A DNA stretch of 64,000 nt from Mycolicibacter nonchromogenicus (GCF_002101775.1 NZ_LQPI01000053.1:1-64000), one strand, 5' to 3'. Shown: positions 27,502-36,277, numbered from the stretch's first letter. The notes: a model not told the origin generated them from the sequence alone. A program made the numbers and translations.

Positions 27502-28197
27502 ATGCGTCTCACCGGGCTGATCGCCGTACTGCTGTTGGTAGCGGGATGTTCTGGCGCCAGGGTCGGTGAGCCCGAGCCCACGTCTGCACCGCCGGCCAGC
27601 TCAAGCGCAGCGCCGTCGACGTCGGTGACGTCCACCGCGTCGAAGCCGCCGGCTCCCCCGGCGGCCGGCGCGGCGATCGCCGACGTCATCGCCTGGATTG
27701 AAGCCGGACAGCCCGTCGATAGCGCCGAGTACCACAAGGTCACCCGCGACGGAGAGGTCACCGACCTCATCGACGATGTCGCCTTTACGGTGGCGGCCGG
27801 GCCGCGCCGTGCCACCACCTGCGTCACCGATTCGGATTCCCCCGACAGCGCTCTGGCCTGCGTGGTGGATCTGGCCAACCCGCCGGCGCAGCCCGCCGAG
27901 ATCTACGGCGAGTGGAAGGGCGGTTGGGTCGACTTCGGTGGCAGCAGGCTGCGGGTGGGATCCGCGCACGGTGACCCGGGCCGGTTCGTGCACGGTGAGG
28001 GGGCGCAGCTGCCCGACGGGTCCACCCTGGCGTTCGGCGACTATCGCTGCCGGGCAGACCAGACAGGCCTGATCTGCGTGAACTACGCCCACCGCTCGGC
28101 GGTGCTGTTGCGTCCGGCGGGCATCGAAACCTTCGGCTGCCTGCATCCGGTGCCCCCCGCGGCCGACGCCGGCGAAGAGTACAGCTGCGCCAGCTGA
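27502..28197 (+). CDS. lppI: Lipoprotein LppI
   Basis: A 231-residue lipoprotein (Rv2046 position). The signal peptide ends at the lipobox LLVAGC with Cys16. It is followed by a Ser/Pro/Ala-rich linker of about 40 residues. The globular region has three or four Cys (TTCVTDSD, LACVVDL, YRCRAD, LICVNY, FGCLHP, YSCAS), suggesting disulfides outside the membrane. The function is unknown. Maturation would need Lgt, LspA and Lnt; lgt and lnt are in this window. The stop is 3 bp from the stop of the converging gene. Confidence 0.9.
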   Translation: MRLTGLIAVLLLVAGCSGARVGEPEPTSAPPASSSAAPSTSVTSTASKPPAPPAAGAAIADVIAWIEAGQPVDSAEYHKVTRDGEVTDLIDDVAFTVAAGPRRATTCVTDSDSPDSALACVVDLANPPAQPAEIYGEWKGGWVDFGGSRLRVGSAHGDPGRFVHGEGAQLPDGSTLAFGDYRCRADQTGLICVNYAHRSAVLLRPAGIETFGCLHPVPPAADAGEEYSCAS

Positions 28198-28200
28198 CGA

Positions 28201-28548
28201 TCAGCGCCAGCGGTCGGCCGCATCGACGGCCTGCAGCAGGATGTCGCACAGCTGTCGCAGCTCGTCGTGGGGAGCGTCTTCGGACAGGGCGGTCGCGATG
28301 TCCTCGGCCGCGCATCGCACCTGATAGACCCGGTCGGACAGGGCGGTCGCCTCGTCGGCGGAGAGCACCACGGAGTCGGGCGTCAGGGCGGTCGTCTTTC
28401 CGCTGCTGATCAGCGCGCGCTGTTCGTAGGCGCGCTGCCGGCAGGACTGCCGGCAGTACTGCCGTCGCCGGCCGATCCCGGCATCCCCCACGTCACGGCC
28501 GCACCATCGGCACGGCTGGGGGCGGGGACTGCGAGCCACGTCGCACAC
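28201..28548 (-). CDS. Small conserved actinobacterial protein with a zinc-ribbon-like Cys motif
   Basis: A 115-residue protein. The N-terminal third has a CxxC-X16-CxxxC arrangement (CRWCGRDVG then RRQYCRQSCRQRAYEQR), which looks like a small zinc-binding domain. The C-terminal two thirds are helical (SDRVYQVRCAAEDIATALSE). It occupies the Rv2049c position between lppI and rbpA. GTG 28548 is used; a later GTG would remove only four residues. It may bind nucleic acid, but the function is unknown. Confidence 0.75.
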   Translation of the reverse strand: MCDVARSPRPQPCRWCGRDVGDAGIGRRRQYCRQSCRQRAYEQRALISSGKTTALTPDSVVLSADEATALSDRVYQVRCAAEDIATALSEDAPHDELRQLCDILLQAVDAADRWR

Positions 28549-28604
28549 CTTAGTCCGAGGACCGCGAAGATCCCGGTATCATGAGAGGTCGCGCCACCTG
28601 CGCC

Positions 28605-28632
28605 GGGAACTTCACAGGGCCCGCTCGCGTTG
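28605..28632 (+). promoter_or_regulatory. SigH/SigE-type promoter of rbpA
   Basis: GGGAACT (28605-28611) and CGTTG (28628-28632) are 16 nt apart. This fits the consensus for mycobacterial SigH/SigE promoters (GGGAA(C/T), about 16 nt, CGTTG). It is 49 bp upstream of rbpA. Control of rbpA by the oxidative-stress sigma factor is established for the Streptomyces homologue (SigR). Confidence 0.65.
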
Positions 28633-28680
28633 TCAATCGCGAGGCAATTTTTTCACCAATAGGCATAAGGAGTGTGGGTC

Positions 28681-29016
28681 ATGGCTGATCGTGTTCTGCG
28701 GGGCAGTCGGCTGGGAGCCGTGAGCTACGAAACCGACCGCAACCACGACCTGGCGCCGCGCCGGATGGCGCGCTACCGCACCGAGAACGGTGAGGAGTTC
28801 GAGGTGCCCTTCGCCGACGACGCGGAGATCCCCGGCACCTGGATGTGCCGAAACGGTCTGGAAGGCACGCTGCTCGAGGGTGATCTGCCCGAGCCGAAGA
28901 AGGTCAAGCCGCCGCGCACCCACTGGGACATGCTGCTGGAGCGTCGCTCGATCGAAGAGCTCGAGGAGCTGCTCAAGGAGCGCCTGGAGCTCATCAAGAC
29001 GAAGCGGCGCGGCTGA
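28681..29016 (+). CDS. rbpA: RNA polymerase-binding protein RbpA
   Basis: A 111-residue actinobacterial transcription factor (Rv2050). It binds RNA polymerase holoenzyme containing SigA or SigB and stabilises the open complex. The core domain includes MARYRTENGEEFEVPF and the C-terminal sigma-interaction helix is THWDMLLERRSIEELEELL. The start ATG 28681 has AAGGAG eight bases upstream, so three extra residues of the longer frame are excluded. Followed by a strong hairpin terminator. Confidence 0.98.
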   Translation: MADRVLRGSRLGAVSYETDRNHDLAPRRMARYRTENGEEFEVPFADDAEIPGTWMCRNGLEGTLLEGDLPEPKKVKPPRTHWDMLLERRSIEELEELLKERLELIKTKRRG

Positions 29017-29033
29017 GCTTCGCCGCTGCCTGA

Positions 29034-29065
29034 CGCCAGGCGCGGCCCCTCGGCCGGGCCTGGCG
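29034..29065. terminator. Bidirectional terminator between rbpA and ppm1
   Basis: CGCCAGGC (29034-29041) pairs perfectly with GCCTGGCG (29058-29065), with an inner GGCC/GGCC extension across a mismatch. It lies in the 62-bp gap between converging genes. Confidence 0.75.
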
Positions 29066-29078
29066 GGTGCGCCCGTGA

Positions 29079-29831
29079 CTAGCCGCGGGCGCCCCGAAGC
29101 CGGTTCACCCGGCCGGCGATCCCCCACCGCGCGACCTTGACCATCGCTTCGCGGATGTTCGAGCCGCTCATCTTCGACACGCCCAGCTCACGTTCGGTGA
29201 ACGTGATCGGCACCTCTTTAATGGTGAATCCGCTGTTCACCGCCCGCCAGGTGAGGTCGACCTGGAAGCAGTAGCCCTTCGATTCGACCGCGTCCAGACC
29301 GATCTTCTCCAGCACACCGCGGCGGTAGGCCCGGTAGCCGGCGGTGATGTCGTGGATTCCGACGCCGAGCAACAGACGCGCATACGTGTTGGCGGTCTTG
29401 GACAGCACCAGCCGGCGCACCGGCCAGTTTCGCACCGTCCCGCCGTCGACATAACGCGAGCCGATCGCCAGGTCGGCGCCGGCGTCGATGGCGTCCAGCA
29501 AACGGTAGAGCTGCTCGGGAGCGTGGCTGCCGTCGGCATCCATCTCCACGATCACCTCGTAGGGGCGCTCCAGCCCCCAGGCGAATCCGGCCAGGTAGGC
29601 CGCGCCCAACCCGGCCTTGGAGGTCCGGTGCATCACGTGAATACGCTCCGGGTCCTCGGCCGCGCGCTCATCGGCCAGCTTCCCGGTACCGTCCGGACTG
29701 CCGTCGTCGACGACGAGAACGTGCACCTCAGGGCGGGCCTGCTGTAGCCGGTCCAGGATGATCGGCAGGTTCTCCAACTCGTTGTAGGTGGGGATGACCA
29801 CCAGAGTGTGCAGGCTGGGACGCTCACTCAT
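29079..29831 (-). CDS. ppm1: Polyprenol-phosphate mannosyltransferase Ppm1
   Basis: A 250-residue GT2 glycosyltransferase that makes polyprenyl-phosphate-mannose from GDP-mannose, the donor for lipomannan, LAM and glycoprotein mannosylation. Motifs: [13 protein letters not shown] near residue 10, [11 protein letters not shown] near 40, the catalytic [13 protein letters not shown] near 92 and [12 protein letters not shown] near 120. The M. tuberculosis protein is fused to an Lnt domain (Rv2051c); here the two are separate genes, as in M. smegmatis. The start ATG overlaps the end of lnt by 8 bp (ATGAGTGA), so translation is coupled. Confidence 0.96.
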   Translation of the reverse strand: MSERPSLHTLVVIPTYNELENLPIILDRLQQARPEVHVLVVDDGSPDGTGKLADERAAEDPERIHVMHRTSKAGLGAAYLAGFAWGLERPYEVIVEMDADGSHAPEQLYRLLDAIDAGADLAIGSRYVDGGTVRNWPVRRLVLSKTANTYARLLLGVGIHDITAGYRAYRRGVLEKIGLDAVESKGYCFQVDLTWRAVNSGFTIKEVPITFTERELGVSKMSGSNIREAMVKVARWGIAGRVNRLRGARG

Positions 29832-31680
29832 CGGCGCCGCTCCTCCCGTTCTCCGCATCGGCGCCGGTGCGGCCCCGCTTGAAATGACGTCGCGTAATCC
29901 GACCGCGCATGAAGTTTCCATTTTGCCGTATGGCGACCAGCAGGGACGCAACGGCCGCTCCGAGCAACACCCATTGCAGTACCGGCCCCCACCGCGTCGC
30001 CGTGGTCAGCGTGGTCTTGAGGCGCACGTGGCTGTCAAGGTAGGCGGGCTCGAAGAAGTCGGTCCGAGCCAGCTCGCGGCCATCGGGGGCGATCACCGCA
30101 CTGATTCCGGTGGTTCCGGCCACGACGACGTAGCGGTCGTGCTCGACTGCGCGCACCTTGGCAAACGCCAGCTGCTGGTCGCTCATGGTCTCGTCGAAGG
30201 TCGCGTTGTTGGTCGGTACCGCCAGGATCTGGGCGCCGGCGAGCACCGACTGACGCGGCGCGCGGTCGAAGATCACCTCCCAGCAGGTGGCCACCCCGAC
30301 CGGAACGCCGGCCACATGCACCACCCCGTTGCCGCGGCCGGGAACGAAATACCCGGCCCGGTCGGCGTAGCCGGACAGGTGGCGGAAGAAACCGCGCCAC
30401 GGCAGGTACTCGCCGAACGGCTGCACGATCCGCTTGTCGTGGCTCTCCCCCGGCCCGGTGCGCGGATCCCACACCAGCACCGAATTCGACGCGACCGGAT
30501 TGTCGCGGCTCCAGCCGGGCGCCGTACGCACCGTGCCCACCAGGATCGGGGCGTCGACCGCTTGGGCGGCGACGGTGATCTGCTGCGCGGCATCGATGTT
30601 CGTCAACGGATCGATGTCCGAGGCGTTCTCCGGCCAGATCACGAACAGTGGCTTCGGGGCACGCCCGGTCGTGACATCCTCTGCCAACCGCAAGGTTTCA
30701 CGGACGTGGTAGTCCAGCACCTCGCGGCGCTGGGCGTTGAAGTCGAGTCCCAGTCGCGGCACATTGCCCTGTACGGCGGCCACGGTGATCGACGGGTCGT
30801 CGCCGGCGCCCACCCCGGAGCGGCGGACCCCCGGCCACACCACGACGGCGGTCAGCATCACCAGGCAGATACACAGTCCGGGCACCAGCACCGCCGGCGG
30901 GCGGTCGCTCGCGCCGGGTGGCGGTGGATTCCGCAGCCACCGCACGATCTCGATCGACAGGGCGGCTCCGGCGCAACCGATCAGCACCACCCCGGTCGAC
31001 AGCAACGGAACACCACCGAGCGCGACCAGTGGCAGCAGCGGTCCTGCGGTCTGTCCGTATCCCACTGCGCCCCAAGGGAACCCGCCGAAGGGGAAGATCG
31101 ACTTCGCCCATTCCTGGGCCGCCCACAGCAGCGCAAACCAGATCGGCCAGCCGGCCAGGGACCGCACCGTCACCGCCGCCGCCCCGAACAGCGCGGGAAA
31201 CAGTGCACACATCAGCGCCAGGATCAGCCAGGGCAGCGCGCCGACCAGACCGCCCACCCACGGCAGCAGCGGCACATAGAACGCCAGGCCGCACAGCAGG
31301 CCATACCCGAATCCTCCGGCAACGGTGGTCTCGCGGCGAATGAGCACCCAACTCAGCAGCCCGAAGGCGACAATCGCCGCCCACCACCAGTTAAGTGGGG
31401 GGAAGCTGGACCGCAACAGCATGCCCGCCACCACCGATGCGGCCAGCTGCGCCCAGCGATCCGCCGTGGCGATGCCCAGCCGCTCCAGCCGGTTCGGTCG
31501 GGGCGGGCCGGCGTCGGTGACGGTGACGGTGTCGGCAGCCGCTTCGGCGGGTGCGTCATCGGTCGAGTCGGCCGGTACGTCAGCAGGGTCCGCCGGTACG
31601 TCAGCAGGGTCGGCAGCCCCGTCACCGGCCGGGTCGTCGGTGGCGATTTCAGCTGCCGGTTCGTCGGTGGGCTCAACCAT
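29824..31680 (-). CDS. lnt: Apolipoprotein N-acyltransferase
   Basis: A 618-residue membrane enzyme that N-acylates the lipid-modified Cys of lipoproteins. The first 55 residues are an acidic Ala/Pro/Asp extension with a repeated [14 protein letters not shown] motif. About six to seven helices follow, then a nitrilase-like periplasmic domain with the catalytic triad: Glu in [12 protein letters not shown], Lys in [13 protein letters not shown] and Cys in [12 protein letters not shown] last helix anchors the basic C-terminus. The ATG at 31680 overlaps the stop of the amidohydrolase gene by 8 bp (ATGGTTGA); the longer frame is rejected. It equals the Lnt half of the two-domain M. tuberculosis protein. 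Confidence 0.95.
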   Translation of the reverse strand: MVEPTDEPAAEIATDDPAGDGAADPADVPADPADVPADSTDDAPAEAAADTVTVTDAGPPRPNRLERLGIATADRWAQLAASVVAGMLLRSSFPPLNWWWAAIVAFGLLSWVLIRRETTVAGGFGYGLLCGLAFYVPLLPWVGGLVGALPWLILALMCALFPALFGAAAVTVRSLAGWPIWFALLWAAQEWAKSIFPFGGFPWGAVGYGQTAGPLLPLVALGGVPLLSTGVVLIGCAGAALSIEIVRWLRNPPPPGASDRPPAVLVPGLCICLVMLTAVVVWPGVRRSGVGAGDDPSITVAAVQGNVPRLGLDFNAQRREVLDYHVRETLRLAEDVTTGRAPKPLFVIWPENASDIDPLTNIDAAQQITVAAQAVDAPILVGTVRTAPGWSRDNPVASNSVLVWDPRTGPGESHDKRIVQPFGEYLPWRGFFRHLSGYADRAGYFVPGRGNGVVHVAGVPVGVATCWEVIFDRAPRQSVLAGAQILAVPTNNATFDETMSDQQLAFAKVRAVEHDRYVVVAGTTGISAVIAPDGRELARTDFFEPAYLDSHVRLKTTLTTATRWGPVLQWVLLGAAVASLLVAIRQNGNFMRGRITRRHFKRGRTGADAENGRSGADE

Positions 31681-33286
31681 GCAGGACCACACCACGGTGC
31701 ACAGTGCGTCGGCATTGGGGACTGACGCCGGACTCGAGCACCGGCAACGCCGGCACCCGGGCGCGCGGATCGGTCGACCACCGCTGCACGGAGTCGCGAG
31801 GCGCCTGGACGGCGAGATCGCCGGTCTCCCAGACCGCGTAGGACGCGGGTGCGCCGGCCACCAGGGTCCCGGTGAGGCCATCGTTGATTCCGGCGGCTCG
31901 CCAGCCGCCGCGCGTGGATGCGGCGAACGCCGCCCGCGTCGACACCGCGCTGCCGGGCGTGCGGTGGTGCGCGGCGGCGCGCACGGCGGCCCACGGATCC
32001 AAGGCGGCCACCGGGCTGTCAGAACCGAACGCGAGGGGCACGCCTTGGGATGCTAACAGCGCGAACGGGTTCAGCCCGGCGGCTCGTTTCGCGCCCAGGC
32101 GCTGGGCGTACATGCCGTCCTCGCCGCCCCACAGTGCGTCGAACACCGGCTGCATGCTGGCGATCACGCCCCAGGCACCCAGCTTGGCGGCCTGCTCGGC
32201 GGTGACCATCTCCAGGTGTTCCAGCCGGTGCCCGCAGCGCGCCACCGCGGGCACTCCGAACTTCTCCACCACCCGTTCCAGCGCCGCGACCACCGTGGCG
32301 ACCGCGGCGTCGCCGATCACATGGAATCCGGCGGTCACCTCGGCCTCGGTGCAGGCCAACAGGTGGGCGGTGACCGCGTCGAGATCCAGGTGGCTCACCC
32401 CGGTACAACCGGGTGCATCGGCGTAGGGCTCGTGCAGCCACGCGGTGTGCGACCCCAGCGCCCCGTCGACGAACAGGTCGCCGCCGAGTCCGCGCGCACC
32501 GGTGTCGGCGATCAGTTCGCGTGCCCGGGCGGCGCTGGTGACCGCTTCGCCCCAGTAGCCGATGACCTCGACGCCGTGGCCGCCTTCGCCCAGGGCCCGC
32601 AATTCGCGCCAGTCATCGAGACCGCCGATGTCCGGGCCCGCGCATTCGTGAAGCGCGACGATCCCGGCCGCGGCCGCTGCGTCCAGCGCGGCCGCCCGGG
32701 CCTCCGCGCGCTGCCCGGCGGTGAGCAGCGTGCCTGCGGCTGCACGGACCCTGTGATGGGCATCGCCCGTCAGTGGGGTGGCCGCGTCGATCCCGGTGGG
32801 CAGTTCCGGCACCAGGTTGCGCAATGCGGTCGAGGCCAGCGCGGAGTGGACGTCGGCGCGAGACAGGTATGCGGGTCGATCGCCGACCACCGCATCAATG
32901 GCTGCGGTGTCCGGGGCACGGCCTTCGGGCCAGCCGGATTCGTCCCAGCCGTGTCCGCGGATCGGTTCGCCGGGATGGGCGGCGGCGTAGTCGGCGAGCA
33001 GTTGCAGGCAGTGCTGTGCCGACGTCGCCGGCCGAAGGTCCAAGCCGATGCGGCAGAGTCCCGTCTCGGTGATGTGGACGTGGCTGTCCACGAATGCCGG
33101 TGTCACCAGCGCGCCGTCGAGTTCGATCACCTCGGCCTGCGGGAACTGCTCACGGCCGACGTCGTCGCTGCCCAGCCAGGCCACCACCCCGTCGCGGACC
33201 GCCATCGCAGTGGCATCGGGATGGGTCGGGCTGTGGATTCGCCCACCGAGCAGCAAAGTGGCAGGCCTGGCGGTCACATCGGTCAC
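31673..33286 (-). CDS. YtcJ-like amidohydrolase family 3 protein
   Basis: A 537-residue metal-dependent hydrolase (Rv2052c position). The first metal motif is [16 protein letters not shown] at about residue 50. Further motifs are [48 protein letters not shown] and [13 protein letters not shown], in the usual amidohydrolase order. The substrate is unknown; the family includes formamidases and exoenzymes acting on N-substituted amides. The GTG at 33286 ([15 protein letters not shown]) is chosen because an earlier start would run into fxsA. Its stop overlaps the lnt start. Confidence 0.9.
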   Translation of the reverse strand: MTDVTARPATLLLGGRIHSPTHPDATAMAVRDGVVAWLGSDDVGREQFPQAEVIELDGALVTPAFVDSHVHITETGLCRIGLDLRPATSAQHCLQLLADYAAAHPGEPIRGHGWDESGWPEGRAPDTAAIDAVVGDRPAYLSRADVHSALASTALRNLVPELPTGIDAATPLTGDAHHRVRAAAGTLLTAGQRAEARAAALDAAAAAGIVALHECAGPDIGGLDDWRELRALGEGGHGVEVIGYWGEAVTSAARARELIADTGARGLGGDLFVDGALGSHTAWLHEPYADAPGCTGVSHLDLDAVTAHLLACTEAEVTAGFHVIGDAAVATVVAALERVVEKFGVPAVARCGHRLEHLEMVTAEQAAKLGAWGVIASMQPVFDALWGGEDGMYAQRLGAKRAAGLNPFALLASQGVPLAFGSDSPVAALDPWAAVRAAAHHRTPGSAVSTRAAFAASTRGGWRAAGINDGLTGTLVAGAPASYAVWETGDLAVQAPRDSVQRWSTDPRARVPALPVLESGVSPQCRRTVHRGVVLHG

Positions 33287-33320
33287 GACGTAAAAAGTAC
33301 GGGTTGCTACAGGCTGCCGG

Positions 33321-33812
33321 TCAGGCGACCGGAAGGGCGCGCTGCCCGGTGTCGGTGACGTCGACGAATTCCGCGTCGATGTAGTCGGCTGTCCGGCCCG
33401 TCGCGCGGCGGGTGCTGTACCACTGCCGACCGACCGTGGCCGCCGCCACCAGCGGGGCATGCCTGCCCAGCGCGGTGGCCGCCACCGTCGCCAGCAGCGG
33501 GCGGGCGGCGGCCCGAGTCGGGGGCGCCAGCAGCAGCAGACCCGCCAGCGACGTCACCGGCCCCGGAACGAGGACGAGCACGGCTCCGGCCGTGACCAGC
33601 CCGCTGTCGGCGAGAACACCCGGATCGGCGGGCTTGCGCAGGCGGCGGATCTGGTGCCTGATCTGTCCGCTTGCCAGCACCAGTCCGGCCGCGAAGATGC
33701 CCAGCAGCAGCAACGTCGTCCAACCGAAGCCGAACGCCCAGATCAACGCGGCAACCGCCGCCAGCTCGACCAGGGCGTAGAGACCGAAGATCCGCAGCAC
33801 ACCACTCACCAT
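33321..33812 (-). CDS. fxsA: FxsA family membrane protein
   Basis: A 163-residue FxsA-like cytoplasmic membrane protein (Rv2053c). It has four hydrophobic segments, including ALVELAAVAALIWAFGFGWTT near the N-terminus and ADSGLVTAGAVLVLVPGPVTSLAGLLLL, the characteristic family stretch. E. coli FxsA affects phage T7 exclusion by F plasmids; its role in mycobacteria is unknown. The start at ATG 33812 gives the usual length. It lies 34 bp upstream of the amidohydrolase gene, probably in one operon with lnt and ppm1, and divergent from the dienelactone hydrolase gene. Confidence 0.9.
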   Translation of the reverse strand: MVSGVLRIFGLYALVELAAVAALIWAFGFGWTTLLLLGIFAAGLVLASGQIRHQIRRLRKPADPGVLADSGLVTAGAVLVLVPGPVTSLAGLLLLAPPTRAAARPLLATVAATALGRHAPLVAAATVGRQWYSTRRATGRTADYIDAEFVDVTDTGQRALPVA

Positions 33813-33887
33813 GCCACTCCAACGTTTGTGCCCCGGATGTGGTTCCAGCCAACCGCGGGGACACGTGGGGAGGGCAATACTGGTGCG

Positions 33888-34589
33888 ATGACGACGATCC
33901 AGATCGAGACGCCCGCCGGCCCCATCGATGCGCTGCTGGACACCCCGGCGGGGTCTGGACCGTGGCCCGGTGTGGTGGTGATCCACGACGCGATCGGCTA
34001 CGGCAGGGACATGCAGGCCATCTCCGAACGCGTCGCGGGCGCCGGTTACCTCGCGCTGTCGCCGAACCTGTACTCGCGAGGCGGGAGGGCGCGCTGTATC
34101 ACCAGAGTGTTTCGGGAGCTGCTCACCCAGCGCGGCCGTGCCCTCGACGACATCCTGGCCGCCCGCGACCATCTGCTGGGGATGCCCGAATGCTCGGGTG
34201 CGGTCGGTATCGCCGGCTTCTGCATGGGTGGCCAGTTCGCACTGATTTTGGCGCCCAGAGGTTTCGGGGCCTCCGCGCCGTTCTACGGCGTGCCACTTCC
34301 CCGCCACCTGGAGCAGACCCTCGACGGCGCCTGCCCGATCGTGGCCAGCTTCGGAGCCCGCGATCCGCTCGGTCGCGGTGCCGCCGATCGGCTACGGCGC
34401 GTGGTCGAGGACAAGAACATTGCGCACGACATCAAGCTGTATCCGGGAGCCGGCCACAGCTTCGCCAACGAACTGCCGGCGCAGCCCCTGATCCGCATCG
34501 CCGGCTTCGGCTACGACGAGGCCGCGACCGCCGACGCCTGGGAACGCGTCTTCGGGTTCTTCGGCGAGCATCTGCACGCCCAGGCCTGA
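33888..34589 (+). CDS. Dienelactone hydrolase family protein
   Basis: A 233-residue alpha/beta hydrolase (Rv2054 position). The catalytic triad of dienelactone hydrolase is visible: Cys in IAGFCMGGQFAL, Asp in SFGARDPLG and His in PGAGHSFANE. The start at ATG 33888 has GGGGAGGG upstream. It hydrolyses a lactone or ester of unknown nature; in degradative pathways the family opens dienelactones. The 3' end shares a palindrome with the converging ric gene. Confidence 0.9.
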   Translation: MTTIQIETPAGPIDALLDTPAGSGPWPGVVVIHDAIGYGRDMQAISERVAGAGYLALSPNLYSRGGRARCITRVFRELLTQRGRALDDILAARDHLLGMPECSGAVGIAGFCMGGQFALILAPRGFGASAPFYGVPLPRHLEQTLDGACPIVASFGARDPLGRGAADRLRRVVEDKNIAHDIKLYPGAGHSFANELPAQPLIRIAGFGYDEAATADAWERVFGFFGEHLHAQA

Positions 34590-34600
34590 GGGCTCAGGCC
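34583..34600. terminator. Perfect hairpin overlapping both convergent stop codons
   Basis: GGCCTGAG (34583-34590) and CTCAGGCC (34593-34600) form a perfect 8-bp inverted repeat around two bases. It contains the TGA of the dienelactone hydrolase gene and the TGA of ric. No T-tract. Confidence 0.6.
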
Positions 34601-35292
34601 GGACTTCCGGCCGCTGCGAGCACCCGCGGGAACAGCACGTTGTTCTCTTTGTGCACGTGCAGATGGATGTCGGACTCCAGGTCGGCCAGGCCCGCCAGCA
34701 TGGCGGTGTAGCTGGCGCAGGCGTCCACCGGCACGGTGTAGCCGTCGGTGAGTTCGCGCAGTTCGGCCAGCAGGCGACCGGCATTGTCGTGCTCCTGCTG
34801 GTTCTCCGCCAGTTCGGTGCGCACCTCGTCGGGCAGTCCGCGCTCGGGGCGCCCCGCATGCAGGCTGATCTGAGGGAACAACAGGGTCTCTTCGGTACGC
34901 AGGTGCGGTTCCATGCCGTCGCGGAGCTGATGAAAGACCTCGCGGACCCGGAGCAGTTCGCCGTGCTTGGGACCGTGCACGCGTGCGACCTTGTCCACCA
35001 GCTCGGCCAGGCGCGGGAACTCGTCCCACAGGAACCGGTGGTGGGTACTGACAATGTGGGCGATCAGCGAGGTGTCGTCGTAGCCGGCCCAGTCCGCCGG
35101 CGCACCGGGTGCGGTGGCGTTGAGCGCGGCCAGCACCTCGTCGACATCGACTCCGTCGGCGGCGCACGCCGCGCCCAGGGTGCGCTGACCGTGGCAACAG
35201 AAGTCGATCCCGAACCGGCTCAGGACACGGGTGGACGACGGGTCGGCGGTGACGATGTCGCCCAGGATCTGGTCGGAAGTGACAGTGGCCAC
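34594..35292 (-). CDS. ric: Iron-sulfur cluster repair di-iron protein (Ric/ScdA/YtfE)
   Basis: A 232-residue protein. The N-terminal DUF542 domain has the redox pair in RFGIDFCCHGQRTL (about residues 30-43). The C-terminal hemerythrin-like domain has HIVSTHHRFLWDE, HLRTEETLLFPQ, NQQEHDNAGRLL and DIHLHVHKENNVLFP as di-iron ligands. The family repairs Fe-S clusters damaged by NO or peroxide. GTG 35292 has AGGAG upstream; the longer frame adds an unlikely leader. A consensus TATAAT lies 60 bp upstream. It probably responds to nitrosative stress, but no NsrR-like site was recognised. Confidence 0.93.
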   Translation of the reverse strand: MATVTSDQILGDIVTADPSSTRVLSRFGIDFCCHGQRTLGAACAADGVDVDEVLAALNATAPGAPADWAGYDDTSLIAHIVSTHHRFLWDEFPRLAELVDKVARVHGPKHGELLRVREVFHQLRDGMEPHLRTEETLLFPQISLHAGRPERGLPDEVRTELAENQQEHDNAGRLLAELRELTDGYTVPVDACASYTAMLAGLADLESDIHLHVHKENNVLFPRVLAAAGSPA

Positions 35293-35351
35293 GACGGCTC
35301 CTAGAGGTGAGGGGGCAGATCCCACAATGCCTATTTCAATGAGCACAGTAA

Positions 35352-35357
35352 ATTATA
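35352..35357 (-). promoter_or_regulatory. Consensus -10 element of ric
   Basis: On the minus strand TATAAT reads from 35357 to 35352, within an AT-rich patch (ACATATAATTTACTG) that stands out in this GC-rich window. It is at a fitting distance from the ric start. The -35 would overlap the end of the preceding F420/PPOX gene and is not clear. Confidence 0.5.
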
Positions 35358-35370
35358 TGTGACGCGCTCA

Positions 35371-35760
35371 TCACGCCGGATCGGCCGGGGTCAAGGCCAA
35401 CCCGACGTTGGTGTGCATACCGCCCCGCAACCTGCTGAAGAAGGTGAATACCGGGCCGATCAGTTTGTAGCGCTTGTTGATCGCCGCGTAGACAGCAGCA
35501 TTATGCGACTTGTCCAAGACGGTGGCGACGGCCTCGATGGCCTCGCTCTTCGGCCGTCCGCGCATGTCGCAGATGGCTACGGTCACCCGCGGGGTGTTGC
35601 GGATTCGCTTGACCTTCCAGGATGACTCCTGGGTGATCACCAGCAGTCGGTCGCCGTCCGGTGCGGTCCACACCGGCGTCGGCTTGGGCCGCCCGTCCTT
35701 GGTGAACGTGGTCAGCAGCACATAGTCGGACTTGGCGATCTGGGCGAAAGTCGGGGCCAT
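35371..35760 (-). CDS. PPOX-class F420-dependent oxidoreductase family protein
   Basis: A 129-residue split beta-barrel flavin/F420-binding protein. Motifs: DYVLLTTFTKDGRPKPTPVW near residue 12 and VKRIRNTPRVTVAICDMRGR near 49, typical of the family F420-dependent reductase/PPOX class. It probably uses reduced F420 to act on a small redox substrate. It resembles Rv2061c in size and pattern. Co-directional with ric, 78 bp upstream of it. Confidence 0.85.
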   Translation of the reverse strand: MAPTFAQIAKSDYVLLTTFTKDGRPKPTPVWTAPDGDRLLVITQESSWKVKRIRNTPRVTVAICDMRGRPKSEAIEAVATVLDKSHNAAVYAAINKRYKLIGPVFTFFSRLRGGMHTNVGLALTPADPA

Positions 35761-35820
35761 GCCCGCGAACCTACCTGCCCGCAGCCCCGACAGCGCGGGT
35801 GGTGTGAAACGCGCGCACCC

Positions 35821-36138
35821 CTACAGCGGCGGGCGGTTCGCGATGGGATGCAGGTCGGCGAGCTTGGGCAGCTCGGCTTTGGGCTGCTCGGCATCCACGA
35901 AGTCCGCTACGGCATCCATAGTGATCAGTCCGTAGCGCACCAGCAGATCAACCGCGTTCAGGCCGAAGTGCGTGGCAACCCGGATCAGGTTGTCCGCGGT
36001 GATCAGACGACCTTCGTGGGCCGCCTTGTAGTAGGCGGACTTGCGATAGCCGAAGGCTTCGTACACCTCGGTTGCGGGAAGCGGCCTGCCGACCAGGTAT
36101 GGCAGCACGACCGACGGGTCCTTTTTACGATCGTCCAT
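35821..36138 (-). CDS. HTH regulator resembling mycobacteriophage immunity repressors
   Basis: A 104-residue protein with a helix-turn-helix core PATEVYEAFGYRKSAYYKAAHEG, followed by LITADNLIRVATHFGLNAVDLLVRYGLI and a Pro/Lys-rich tail. The TADNLIRxAxxFGLN pattern resembles actinophage immunity repressors and small host regulators of that type. ATG 36138 is preferred to the GTG at 36150. A perfect palindrome CAGAGATCTCTG lies 37 bp upstream, a candidate operator for autoregulation. A tRNA T-arm-like sequence lies about 110 bp upstream. It could be a remnant or domesticated phage gene; this is inference. Confidence 0.7.
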   Translation of the reverse strand: MDDRKKDPSVVLPYLVGRPLPATEVYEAFGYRKSAYYKAAHEGRLITADNLIRVATHFGLNAVDLLVRYGLITMDAVADFVDAEQPKAELPKLADLHPIANRPPL

Positions 36139-36174
36139 GGAATTACACACTAGTCCTGTCAGGCGGGACTACGT

Positions 36175-36186
36175 CAGAGATCTCTG
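36175..36186. promoter_or_regulatory. Palindromic candidate operator
   Basis: CAGAGATCTCTG is a perfect 12-bp palindrome. It sits in the 145-bp gap between the phage-repressor-like gene and the SDR gene, both on the minus strand, upstream of the repressor-like gene. An imperfect inverted repeat AGTCC-GGGACT lies between it and the start. Binding is unproven. Confidence 0.35.
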
Positions 36187-36249
36187 TCGAAACTCTTCGT
36201 TAATTCCCACGAGCCGGGTAGGTCGGGTCACGACACATTCTACGTAGTT

Positions 36250-36277
36250 GCCGGTTCGAACCCCGGCGCGGGGGACC
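36250..36277. other. tRNA T-arm-like sequence
   Basis: GCCGGTTCGAACCCCGGC followed by GCGGGGACCA resembles the T-arm, acceptor strand and CCA of a tRNA. No matching 5' acceptor strand, D-arm or anticodon arm is found upstream, so it is not a complete tRNA. It could be an attachment-site remnant near the phage-repressor-like gene, or chance. Confidence 0.3.

Noticed and set aside
29788..31725. Long plus-strand open frame of about 645 codons
   Set aside because: It is antisense to lnt, which has all catalytic motifs; the plus frame is rich in Arg, His, Gln and Pro with no domain, typical of a shadow of GC-rich coding DNA.
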